From: Nocardioides immobilis
GTDB taxonomy: Bacteria > Actinomycetota > Actinomycetes > Propionibacteriales > Nocardioidaceae
Length of the DNA: 64,000 bases
NCBI RefSeq assembly: GCF_003515065.1
Contig: NZ_QXGH01000031.1
Span: 49,134 to 113,133 of the forward strand
Direction of reading: 5' to 3'
In this document: positions 1-7,645 of the stretch, piece after piece
How the letters are laid out: the number at the start of each line of letters is the position of its first letter
Position numbering within the stretch: the stretch's first letter is position 1
The notes under the pieces: model-generated
What the model saw: the letters and a program-made list of their open reading frames with translations, nothing else
Told to the model about the DNA's origin: nothing
Database searches by the model: none
Position numbers and translations under genes: made by a program

Positions 1-324
1 CATCGGGCGGCCGTTGCCGTCGCGGGGGTTGCCGACGAGGATCATGATGCCGTCGATGAACGGCCACAGACCGCCGATGCCGCAGGTGAAGAGGGTGACC
101 AGCAGCTGCGCGACGCCCAGGCCGGTCTGGCCCATGTACATCCGGCCGATGCCCAGCGGGATCACGATCTGGAGCAGCCCGGCGACGAGCTTGGTCTTGT
201 CGGAGTACGGCAGCCCGGTGAACGGGTCGACGCCGTACGGCGCGGCCGGGTTGAACCCGTACGGCGCCGGCGGTTGCTGCCCGGGCGGTTGATAGGGCTG
301 GTACTCCGGCGGCTGCTGTCCCAC
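1..324 (-). CDS. TM2 domain membrane protein (3' end cut by window edge)
   Basis: Small inner-membrane protein of unknown role; 108 residues are visible and the C-terminus lies beyond the window. A Pro/Gln/Tyr-rich N-terminus (residues 1-35, several YQP/PPG units) leads into a hydrophobic hairpin at about 45-95. There the sequence GIGRMYMGQTGLGVAQLL and a following FIDGIMIL match the TM2 signature (glycine-rich turn between two helices, then a D-G). The start is the GTG at 322-324, because the next upstream in-frame codons lead away from the Pro-rich tail. It is co-directional with hemW, which ends 20 nt upstream, so co-transcription is likely. TM2 proteins with such tails are common in actinobacteria; function not known. 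Confidence 0.85.
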   Translation of the reverse strand, partial: MGQQPPEYQPYQPPGQQPPAPYGFNPAAPYGVDPFTGLPYSDKTKLVAGLLQIVIPLGIGRMYMGQTGLGVAQLLVTLFTCGIGGLWPFIDGIMILVGNPRDGNGRPM

Positions 325-343
325 GACACGAGCATACGGACGT

Positions 344-1567
344 TCAGGGCAGCACGTCGCGGACCACGAGGTCGGCGAGCAGCCGGCCGTGCCGGGTCAG
401 CACCACCCGGCCCGCCTGCTGCCACGGGCCGGCCTCGACCAGCCCGCGCCGAACCAGGTCCGGGAGCGCGGCGCGCCCGGCGTCGTCGAGGGTGTCGCCC
501 GCCAGACCCTCGCGGATCCGGACCTCGAGCAGCACCCGCTCCACCCGCTGCGTCTCCGCATCCAGCACCTCCCGGGCGTGCGCGGGGCTGGCACCGGCCG
601 CGAGCCGGTCGCCGTACGCCGCGGGATGCTTGACGTTCCACCACCGCACGCCTCCGACGTGGGAGTGGGCGCCCGGCCCGATGCCCCACCAGTCGGCGCC
701 GGTCCAGTAGCCGAGGTTGTGCCGGCAGCGGGCCTCGCTCCCCCTCGCCCAGTTGGAGACCTCGTACCACTCCAGGCCGGCGGCGGTCAGCAGGTCGTCG
801 GCGGCGACGTACTTGTCGGCTAGGTCGTCCTCATCCGGCATCGGCAGCTCACCCCGCTTGACGCGGCGGGCGAGCGCCGTGCCCTCCTCCACGATCAGCG
901 AGTACGCCGAGACGTGGTCGGGCTCGCAGGCGAGCGCCGCCTCGACCGAGGTCGCCCAGTCCGCCCCGCTCTCCCCCGGAGTGCCGTAGATGAGGTCGAG
1001 GCTGATCTGGTCGAACCCGGCCGCGCGGGCGGCCGCCACGACAGCGGGCACCCGCTCCGGGTCGTGGGTGCGGTCGAGCGTGGCGAGCACGTGCGGGACC
1101 GCCGACTGCATGCCGAACGAGATCCGGGTGTAGCCGGCCGCCCGCAGCCGCTCGAGGTAGGCCCGGTCGACGGAGTCGGGGTTGGCCTCGGTCGTCACCT
1201 CCGCGTCCGGCACCAGCCCGAACTCGTCGTCGATCGCGCCGAGCAGGCGGCCCAGGTCGGCGGCCGGCAGCAGGGTCGGCGTGCCGCCGCCGAGGAAGAC
1301 GGTCGCCACCGGCAGGTCCCGCTCACCGAGCACCTCGCGCGCCAGCCGGACCTCGTTGACCGCGTGGTCGACGTACGTCGCGCGCGAGACGCCGCCCCCC
1401 AGCTCCTCGGCCGTGTAGGTGTTGAAGTCGCAGTAGCCGCAGCGGACCCGGCAGAAGGGGACGTGCACGTAGAAGCCGAACGGCCGGGTCCCGAGCGGCG
1501 CCAGCGCCGCGACGGGGAGACTGCCGTCCTTCGGGAGGGGGTCCCCTTCGGGCAACGCGGACGGCAC
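344..1567 (-). CDS. hemW: Radical SAM protein HemW (coproporphyrinogen-oxidase-like haem chaperone)
   Basis: 407 aa. The iron-sulfur motif CRVRCGYC (Cys39, 43, 46) within HVPFCRVRCGYCDFN and the glycine-rich FLGGGTPTLL are those of the HemN/HemW radical SAM family; a HemN C-terminal domain fills the last 120 residues. The CNDF-like N-terminal extension of true HemN is missing, so HemW (haem trafficking/insertion) is more likely than an oxygen-independent coproporphyrinogen dehydrogenase. The GTG start at 1567 is chosen from length. It lies about 2 kb from fadD and follows lepA at a distance, matching the lepA...hemW order known in other actinobacteria. Two small palindromes lie just upstream (1579-1600). 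Confidence 0.93.
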   Translation of the reverse strand: MPSALPEGDPLPKDGSLPVAALAPLGTRPFGFYVHVPFCRVRCGYCDFNTYTAEELGGGVSRATYVDHAVNEVRLAREVLGERDLPVATVFLGGGTPTLLPAADLGRLLGAIDDEFGLVPDAEVTTEANPDSVDRAYLERLRAAGYTRISFGMQSAVPHVLATLDRTHDPERVPAVVAAARAAGFDQISLDLIYGTPGESGADWATSVEAALACEPDHVSAYSLIVEEGTALARRVKRGELPMPDEDDLADKYVAADDLLTAAGLEWYEVSNWARGSEARCRHNLGYWTGADWWGIGPGAHSHVGGVRWWNVKHPAAYGDRLAAGASPAHAREVLDAETQRVERVLLEVRIREGLAGDTLDDAGRAALPDLVRRGLVEAGPWQQAGRVVLTRHGRLLADLVVRDVLP

Positions 1568-1578
1568 CAGCCCAGTGT

Positions 1579-1600
1579 CTCAAAAGTTGAGTACCGGTAC
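1579..1600. promoter_or_regulatory. Adjacent small palindromes upstream of hemW
   Basis: CTCAA-aag-TTGAG (1579-1591) abuts and shares one base with the perfect palindrome GTACCGGTAC (1591-1600). Both sit 12-33 nt upstream of the hemW start codon and just before the small plus-strand gene at 1612. They could be an operator serving both directions, but no regulator can be named. Confidence 0.35.
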
Positions 1601-1611
1601 CCATCCCGGCG

Positions 1612-1938
1612 ATGACCGCCGCTGTCAGGATCGGCACGTGCTCACGACGACCCGCGCCGCCGCGGCGCGCCGGCGACTACGACGGGTACGTCGCGGACCG
1701 TGCGGACGTCAGCAGCTCGGAGTCCGTGGACGTCGTCGGTGCCGCGGGGATGCTCTACACCTACTCCGACCACGACTTCACCGTGATCCGGGCGGTCGAG
1801 GGCGCGGCCTTCATCGAGCTGCGCGGCACGTTCCTGAGTCGAGCAGAGTTCGACGACTTCCTCGCGGGCCTGCACACGGCCAGCGAGGACGAGTTCACGG
1901 CCGCGCTCGACGACGCTGGCGTCACGCCGGAACGTTGA
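1612..1938 (+). CDS. Hypothetical protein, about 108 aa
   Basis: No family recognised. The first 30 residues are Arg/Pro-rich and may not be translated. From about residue 40 the sequence has the balanced composition of a folded acidic protein (GMLYTYSDHDFTVIRAV, then ELRGTFLSRAEFDDFL), and the third-codon-position GC is high. It lies between hemW (divergent) and the acyl-CoA ligase gene (convergent, stop only 9 nt away). The ATG at 1612 is the only early ATG; a later GTG start is possible. Reality of the gene is probable, its start uncertain. Confidence 0.55.
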   Translation: MTAAVRIGTCSRRPAPPRRAGDYDGYVADRADVSSSESVDVVGAAGMLYTYSDHDFTVIRAVEGAAFIELRGTFLSRAEFDDFLAGLHTASEDEFTAALDDAGVTPER

Positions 1939-1947
1939 GGGTGCGGC

Positions 1948-3771
1948 TCAGCCGTAGAACGAAGCGATGAGGTCCTCGTTGTTGGCCTCGACGACCGAGC
2001 GCTTGACCTTGAGCGACGGCGTCAGCTCGCCGGACTCGATGGTCAGGTCGTGGTCGAGGAGCTCCCACTTCTTGATGGTCTCCCAGCGGTTGAGCTGGGA
2101 GTTGAGCTCGTCGACGTAGTCGCCGATCATCGAGCGCACCTTCTCGGAGCGGACCAGCTCGGTGTAGTCCGTGCCGCCCATCTCGTTCTCGGCGGCCCAG
2201 CCGGCGATGGCGTCGGGGTCGAGGGTGATCAGTGCGACGACGAAGTTGCGCTCGGCGCCGAACACCATGAACTGGCTGACGTAGGGGCAGATCGCCTTGA
2301 ACTTCGCCTCGATCGCAGGCGGCGCGATGTACTTGCCACCGGAGGTCTTGAAGAGCTCCTTGATCCGGCCCGTGATCCGCAGGAAGCCGTCGGCGTCGAG
2401 CTCGCCCTTGTCACCGGTGCGCAGCCAGCCGTCGGCGGTCATCGCCTCGGCCGTCGCCTCGTCGCGGTTGTGGTAGCCGGCCATGATGTGCGGGCCCTTG
2501 AGCTGGACCTCGCCCCCGTCGCCGATGCGCACCTCGGTGCCGGGGAACGGCATCCCGACGGTGCCGATCTTGTACTGGTCGGGGTGGTTGACCGTGGCGC
2601 CCGCGGCGTTCTCGGTCATGCCGTAGCCCTCGAGGATGAGGATGCCGGCGGCGTGGAACCACTGGGCGATCTCGGCGTTCAGCGCGGCCGAGCCGGAGAT
2701 GAAGAACTTCACGCGTCCGCCGAAGCGCTCGCGGACCTTGCTGAAGACGAGCTTGTCGAAGAGCGCGTGCTGGACCTTGAGCGGCAGCGGGACCGGCTTG
2801 CCGGCCATCTTCAGCGCGTCGACCTTGGTGCCGACCTCGAAGGCCTTCTTGAAGATCTTCTCCTTGGCGCCGCCCTCGGCGGCCTGCATGGTGACGATGC
2901 GCGCGTGGGCCTTCTCGAAGATCCGCGGGGCCGCGCCCATGAAGGTCGGCTTGACGACACCCAGGTTGTCGACGATCTTCTCGACGCGGCCGTCGATCGC
3001 GGTCGCGAAGCCGCAGGCGAGCTGGGTCGAGAGCAGCACCTTGCCGAAGGAGTGGGCCATCGGCAGCCACAGGAACTGCAGGTCGTCCTCATTGAGGATG
3101 TCCTGCGCCTTGATCGCCTCGCCCTCGAACACCCACGCGCGGTGGAGCGTGCGGACACCCTTGGGGCGCCCGGTCGTGCCGGAGGTGTAGATCAGGGTGG
3201 CCAGCTGGTCGGGCCGGATCTCCTTGCTCACCGACTCGATCGCGTCGGGGTGCTCGGCCAGGTAGGCGTCGCCGAGCTCGGCGAGCGCGTCCATGGAGAG
3301 CACGAACTGGCCGTCGGCGAGACCTTCGTCGAACGAGATCACCTTGTCGAGGCCCGGCAGCTCGTCCCGGTGCGCCTGCAGCTTCTCGAGCTGGGTGGCG
3401 TCCTCGGCGAAGACGAAGCGGCACTCGGAGTCGCCCACGATGTAGGCGGTGTCCTCGGCGCCGGTCGATGGGTAGACCGTCGTCGTCGCGCCGGCGGCAC
3501 ACATGATCGCCAGGTCGGCGAGAATCCACTCGTAGCGGGTGGACGACGCGATGCCGACACGCTGCTCCGGCTCGAGGCCGAGCGAGAGCAGACCGGCCGC
3601 GAGGCGTCGTACCCGATCGCCCGCCTGGGACCAGGTCACCGACTCCCAGGCGTCACCCCGCGGGAAGCGGAACGCCTCCTTGGAGCCGGACGTGGCGACG
3701 CGATCCAAGAACTGGATCGCCACGTTCTGCGGCATGTGCTCGAGGAAACTGGTGTCGTGAGTGATGGGCAT
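1948..3771 (-). CDS. Long-chain fatty-acid--CoA ligase (AMP-binding, FadD15-like)
   Basis: 607 aa. Activates fatty acids to acyl-CoA through an acyl-adenylate. The P-loop LIYTSGTTGRPKGV is at about residue 190, and GYGMTENAAG, the ribose-binding RTGDKGELDADGF and the hinge RITGRIKELFKTSGGKYI follow in the family order. The last is typical of the long FACS type related to mycobacterial FadD15. The start is the ATG at 3771, because GAGGAG lies 5 nt before it; an ATG four codons upstream overlaps that ribosome-binding site. Single gene, convergent with the small ORF at 1612. Substrate chain length cannot be read from sequence. Confidence 0.93.
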   Translation of the reverse strand: MPITHDTSFLEHMPQNVAIQFLDRVATSGSKEAFRFPRGDAWESVTWSQAGDRVRRLAAGLLSLGLEPEQRVGIASSTRYEWILADLAIMCAAGATTTVYPSTGAEDTAYIVGDSECRFVFAEDATQLEKLQAHRDELPGLDKVISFDEGLADGQFVLSMDALAELGDAYLAEHPDAIESVSKEIRPDQLATLIYTSGTTGRPKGVRTLHRAWVFEGEAIKAQDILNEDDLQFLWLPMAHSFGKVLLSTQLACGFATAIDGRVEKIVDNLGVVKPTFMGAAPRIFEKAHARIVTMQAAEGGAKEKIFKKAFEVGTKVDALKMAGKPVPLPLKVQHALFDKLVFSKVRERFGGRVKFFISGSAALNAEIAQWFHAAGILILEGYGMTENAAGATVNHPDQYKIGTVGMPFPGTEVRIGDGGEVQLKGPHIMAGYHNRDEATAEAMTADGWLRTGDKGELDADGFLRITGRIKELFKTSGGKYIAPPAIEAKFKAICPYVSQFMVFGAERNFVVALITLDPDAIAGWAAENEMGGTDYTELVRSEKVRSMIGDYVDELNSQLNRWETIKKWELLDHDLTIESGELTPSLKVKRSVVEANNEDLIASFYG

Positions 3772-3854
3772 GACGCTCCTCATGCGGTTCCGAGACCGAC
3801 GGGTGATGGGACGTAACTTAGATCACTCCCGAACCCACCGGTAGCACGCCCCCT

Positions 3855-4496
3855 TCACCGCGCGAGGTAGTCGTCGACCTTCTGCCGCAGCCGGGGCGCG
3901 AGCCCGTCGATCGCGAGCAGCTCCGGCAGCCGGGTCCGGTCCAGGTTGAGGGCGACGAACAGGTCCCGCACCGTGACACCGTGCTGCGGCTCGTGCACGA
4001 CCTCGATGGCGTCGCCGGCCGCGATCGAACCGGTCGTGAGGACCCGGAGGTACGGCCCCGGTCGCCGCTCGAGCGTGAACCGCTTCACCCAGGCGGTGTT
4101 GTCGAACCCGCCCAGTCCCAGCCAGCCCTTGAAGTCGTTGCAGGGCGTGCGGACGCTGGCGATCTCCAGCACCACCTCGCCGATCTGCAGTCGGGTGCCG
4201 ACGGCGGCGTTGGTCAGGTCGATCCCCTCGGTCGTCAGGTTCTCGCCGAACAGGCCGTCACGGATCTCCCGACCGAGCTCCGCCTCCCAGAAGTCGAGGT
4301 CCTCCCGCGCGTAGGCGTAGACCGCCTGGTCGACGCCGCCGTGGTGACGGGTGTCGGAGACCTGGTCCCCGGCGATGCCGAGCTCGGTCACCCCCACCGG
4401 TCCGGTCACCGGCTGCTTGTCGATCGACGTGCGCCCGATGTCGGCCCACGCGGCTTCCTTGGGCTGGCCGACGTGGACGGAGAGGAGGCGAGGCAT
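3855..4496 (-). CDS. MOSC domain protein (YiiM-like)
   Basis: 213 aa. MOSC proteins bind a sulfur-carrying molybdenum cofactor or transfer sulfur; YiiM-type members reduce N-hydroxylated compounds. The region GIAGDQVSDTRHHGGVDQAV (about 42-61) and RTPCNDF with the conserved cysteine (about residue 117) are the MOSC hallmarks, and the C-terminal 45 residues look like the 3-alpha domain of YiiM (LNLDRTRLPELLAIDGLAPRL in part). No partner gene is adjacent, but moeA (molybdopterin metabolism) is elsewhere in the window. The physiological substrate is unknown. Confidence 0.88.
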   Translation of the reverse strand: MPRLLSVHVGQPKEAAWADIGRTSIDKQPVTGPVGVTELGIAGDQVSDTRHHGGVDQAVYAYAREDLDFWEAELGREIRDGLFGENLTTEGIDLTNAAVGTRLQIGEVVLEIASVRTPCNDFKGWLGLGGFDNTAWVKRFTLERRPGPYLRVLTTGSIAAGDAIEVVHEPQHGVTVRDLFVALNLDRTRLPELLAIDGLAPRLRQKVDDYLAR

Positions 4497-4645
4497 ACCG
4501 CGATCGTCCCAGGTGGCGGTCGTCAGCGTCGCGTGATTATCCCGTCGCGACGTACGACGAACGCCCGCGGTCGTGGAGCAACTACCGCGGTGATGAGGAT
4601 GCTCCCCCAGCGCTATGACCGGTCACTGCGCCGAGGGAGCGACCC

Positions 4646-5548
4646 CTACACCGAGGAAGTGGGCGGGAGCGGCAACGCCCGGGACACCGTGATGCTGGTC
4701 TGGGTCGTGACGTAGCCGAGGTGCTCGTTCAGCCGCGCCATCGACGCGTTGCCGGCCTGGGTCCAGGTGTAGACCTCGCGCAGCCCGTGGTCCGCCGCCC
4801 AGTGCAGCGTCCGGCGCTTGAGGTGGGAGGCGATGCCGCGGCCGCGCCAGTCCCGCCGTACGGCGGTCAGCGCGTTCTCGGCTCGGTCGGGATTGTCCTG
4901 GTCCAGCCGGAGCCCCGCGCACCCGATCACCTCGCCGTCGTACAGGGCGAGGAACATCGGGTCGCCGCCCCAGGTGGTGTTCCACTGCTCGGCGCTGATC
5001 GCGAGTGGGGTGTGGAGTGCGAAGTCGCCGAGCGCCTCCCTGCCGAACCGCTCGTAGCAGTCGGCCCAGAGCCCGGGCCGCTCGCTCGAGGTGACGACCT
5101 CGACCCCGTCCGGCGGCGACGGTGCAGGCGGGCCCTCGGCGCCGACGGTGCGGACCTGTTCGATCTCCCGGTCCACCTCGACGAACCCGAAGCGATCGGC
5201 GAACGCCAGCGAGCCCTGGTCGTCGACGCTGCCCAGGAGCACCGGCAGGCCGAGGCCGGCGCAGTGCTCGGCCAGCGCCTCCAGCAGGGCTGTTCCGACA
5301 CCCTCGCGCCGGTGCTCCGGCAGCACCCGCGGCGCGGCGAAGCCACCGCCGGCGGTGTCGGACTCGTCGGCGATGCCGGAGCCGACCACGGTGCCGTCGT
5401 CCCGACGGGCCAGCACCAGGAGCCGCTTCGGCGACTCCTGCGCCTTCATCTCGGCGACCGACATGCACCGCTCCCCCGGCGCGACCGCGATCCGCACCGC
5501 GCGCCACGCCTCGAGGTCGTCGTCGGTCGCACAGGCGGAGATGTCCAT
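4646..5548 (-). CDS. Tandem GNAT-fold N-acetyltransferase
   Basis: 300 aa made of two GNAT domains. The first carries EHRREGVGTALL (acetyl-CoA pyrophosphate loop, about 95-106) and the second RDWRGRGIASHLKRRTL (about 229-245). Two-domain GNATs of this size occur widely in actinobacteria, including mycothiol synthase, but the residues here do not let me assign it to that enzyme. It lies 42 nt downstream of a streptomycin-kinase-like gene on the same strand, so the two may be co-transcribed; both families include antibiotic-modifying enzymes, which is suggestive only. Acceptor substrate unknown. Confidence 0.85.
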   Translation of the reverse strand: MDISACATDDDLEAWRAVRIAVAPGERCMSVAEMKAQESPKRLLVLARRDDGTVVGSGIADESDTAGGGFAAPRVLPEHRREGVGTALLEALAEHCAGLGLPVLLGSVDDQGSLAFADRFGFVEVDREIEQVRTVGAEGPPAPSPPDGVEVVTSSERPGLWADCYERFGREALGDFALHTPLAISAEQWNTTWGGDPMFLALYDGEVIGCAGLRLDQDNPDRAENALTAVRRDWRGRGIASHLKRRTLHWAADHGLREVYTWTQAGNASMARLNEHLGYVTTQTSITVSRALPLPPTSSV

Positions 5549-5589
5549 GACGCAAGAGTGACCGGACGAGGGCGTGCCGTCGACCGATT

Positions 5590-6528
5590 TCAGTCCTGGA
5601 CGGCCTTCGCGACCGTGATGCAGCAGGTGACGCGCTCGCGCTCCTCGGCGGACAACGGTCGCCCGGCGCGGGCGGCGTCGGCGTAGGCCCAGTGCACGTT
5701 GAGGATGCTGCGCACGACCACCCAGTCCCTCGCCCGCGCCTCGTCGAACTCGGCGGCGTCGACCAGCAGGTGGAACCGGCGGCGGATGCCGTCACGCACC
5801 GACCCGCCCCCGATAGCACCGCCGTACTCCTCGAAGCGGTTGCGCAGCATCGGCTCGATCTCGTAGTGCGGGTCGCCGTTCGTCGGCTTCGGGTCGATGG
5901 CCAGCCAGGCCGGCTCGCCGCCGCGCTCGCCGAGCAGCACGTTCTCGTAGTGGAGGTCGGCGTGGATCACCGCGGTGGCCGGCTCGGCGCACAGGTCGCG
6001 GGCGAGGGAGACCGTCTGGTCGACGAGGCGCCGCGGAACGGGTACGGCGTGCGCGTCGCGCTCGAGGGCGGCGGCCCAGCGTCCGACGTACGACGCCTGC
6101 TCGCGCAGCTGAGGCATCGGCGGGACGTGCAACCGGCTGTAGAGGCCGGCGACGATCTCGCAGGCCTCCTCGTCCCATCGGTCGCTGAGGTCGGTCGGCT
6201 CCAGCCGTTCGAGCAGGAGTGCCCGCCGGCCCGGATCGGCGCGCAGCAACCGGGCGGCTCCCCTGCCGCGCCACCGCTGGAGAGCGAGGTGCTCGTGATC
6301 GGACTCCTCCGCATCGGCATCCGTGTGCAGCTTGAGCACGGCGGCGACCCCGGACGGCGTGCGCACCGGCAGCACCAGCGAGCAGAAGCCGTGCATCGAC
6401 TTCCCGTCGGCGCTGAGCTCCCACTCGTCCAGCAGCCCGGTGGCCAGCCCGGGAAGCCGGTCCAGCCACGCCTCCCAGGCCGGGCCCAGCGACCGCTGCC
6501 GGTCGAGTCCGGGCGGGATCGTCAGCAC
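5590..6528 (-). CDS. Aminoglycoside/hydroxyurea phosphotransferase family kinase
   Basis: 312 aa, the length of streptomycin 6-kinase-like proteins. The catalytic loop VIHADLHYENVLL (Asp about 191) and the metal-binding IDPKPTNGDPHYEIEPMLRNR region match the APH(6)/hydroxyurea kinase family, as does the lone N-terminal KLHTDADAEE segment with the ATP lysine. The GTG start at 6528 lies 7 nt after the stop of the upstream lipoprotein gene, giving a probable lepA-lipoprotein-kinase operon. It may phosphorylate an aminoglycoside or an endogenous small molecule; resistance cannot be inferred from sequence alone. Confidence 0.85.
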   Translation of the reverse strand: MLTIPPGLDRQRSLGPAWEAWLDRLPGLATGLLDEWELSADGKSMHGFCSLVLPVRTPSGVAAVLKLHTDADAEESDHEHLALQRWRGRGAARLLRADPGRRALLLERLEPTDLSDRWDEEACEIVAGLYSRLHVPPMPQLREQASYVGRWAAALERDAHAVPVPRRLVDQTVSLARDLCAEPATAVIHADLHYENVLLGERGGEPAWLAIDPKPTNGDPHYEIEPMLRNRFEEYGGAIGGGSVRDGIRRRFHLLVDAAEFDEARARDWVVVRSILNVHWAYADAARAGRPLSAEERERVTCCITVAKAVQD

Positions 6529-6535
6529 CGGTGCC

Positions 6536-7645
6536 TCAGCGGAGGTCGTCGACGGAGATGAGGGTGGGCACGCCGTTCGCGACGTCGATCAGCAGGTCCT
6601 GGTCGGCGACGACGTAGCCCTCGGCGCCGGAGAGCTGCTCGCCGGTCGCGGTGTCGAGCACGACCTGGCCGAGCGGGTCGGTGCCGTTGGCCCGGAAGGC
6701 GACCACCCCGGAGCCGACCTGCGTCGACAACCCGTCGACCTCGTCGCGTGGCACGTCGGAGGTCCACCTCACCTTGCCGGTCGCGAGGTCGAGGCCGACG
6801 ATCGTCCCGTCGGTGTCGAACGCCACCACGGTCGACGTCGACAGGTCGGCGGCCTCGGTCCAGATGCCGGTGAGCCGGATGTCCTCCTGCGCCTTCCAGA
6901 CCACCTCGAGGCTCGGCAGGCGGACCAGCCGGACGCCGTCGACGGTCTCGAGGAGGAGGCGGTCGTCGTCGACCTGCGCCGTCGAGTCGCCGGCGCGTCC
7001 GACCTTGCGGCCGCTGGCGAGGTCCACCAGGCCACCCGCGAGATCGTCGACCAGGGTCGGACCCAGTGTCGTCACCGGCGCGCCCTCGGCGAGCCCGCCC
7101 TTCGCGACGGTCTCGCCGGTGCGCGCGTCGAGGACCAACCAGTCGTTGTTGTCGAGCGACTCGAAGATGATCGAGCCGCGGCCCTCGTAGTTGCCGGCGA
7201 GGTGGCCGGCGAGCTCGATCGCCCAGAGCTGCTCGCCCTCGGGGGTGAAGCCGGCGACCAGCTTCGGCTCATCGTCGTACAGGTCGGCGTACGCCTCCTG
7301 CGCCTCGACGACGACGATCGGCCCCTCGGCGGTCGGCACGCAGCCGCCCGAGGTGCGCCAGTCGTGGGTGATCACGACGTCCGAGCCGTCGGGCGGCGTC
7401 ACCTCCGGCACGACCACGCGGTCCTCGTGCACGAGCGCGACGTGCAGATCCTCGTCGGGGTTCGCCATCACCGCGAACGAGCCGCACGTGTCCAGGTGGC
7501 CCGCGACGATCAGGTGGTCGTCCCAGATCACCTCGCCGAGGTGGACGGGGGGTTCCTCGTCTTCGTCCGGCTCCGCGTCGCCCGCGCAGCCGGCCACGAG
7601 CAGCAGCACTGCCGCCGCGGCCGAGATCCACCAGCGCGTGGTCAC
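6536..7645 (-). CDS. Lipoprotein with PQQ-like beta-propeller
   Basis: 369 aa. A lipoprotein signal ends at LLLVAGC (Cys20), followed by an acidic linker (PDEDEEPP). The remainder is a beta-propeller of WD/PQQ-like repeats, seen as recurring units such as TGKVRWTSDVP, TGETVAKGGL and TGEQLSGAEGYVV. Such proteins are anchored outside the membrane and often act as scaffolds or binding proteins. Its ATG overlaps the lepA stop in an ATGA, which indicates translational coupling. No catalytic motif seen; role unknown. Confidence 0.85.
   Translation of the reverse strand: MTTRWWISAAAAVLLLVAGCAGDAEPDEDEEPPVHLGEVIWDDHLIVAGHLDTCGSFAVMANPDEDLHVALVHEDRVVVPEVTPPDGSDVVITHDWRTSGGCVPTAEGPIVVVEAQEAYADLYDDEPKLVAGFTPEGEQLWAIELAGHLAGNYEGRGSIIFESLDNNDWLVLDARTGETVAKGGLAEGAPVTTLGPTLVDDLAGGLVDLASGRKVGRAGDSTAQVDDDRLLLETVDGVRLVRLPSLEVVWKAQEDIRLTGIWTEAADLSTSTVVAFDTDGTIVGLDLATGKVRWTSDVPRDEVDGLSTQVGSGVVAFRANGTDPLGQVVLDTATGEQLSGAEGYVVADQDLLIDVANGVPTLISVDDLR

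Noticed and set aside
5590..6528. Acquired antibiotic-resistance gene
   Set aside because: The kinase is chromosomal, in a probable operon with lepA, without mobile-element flanks; substrate cannot be assumed.
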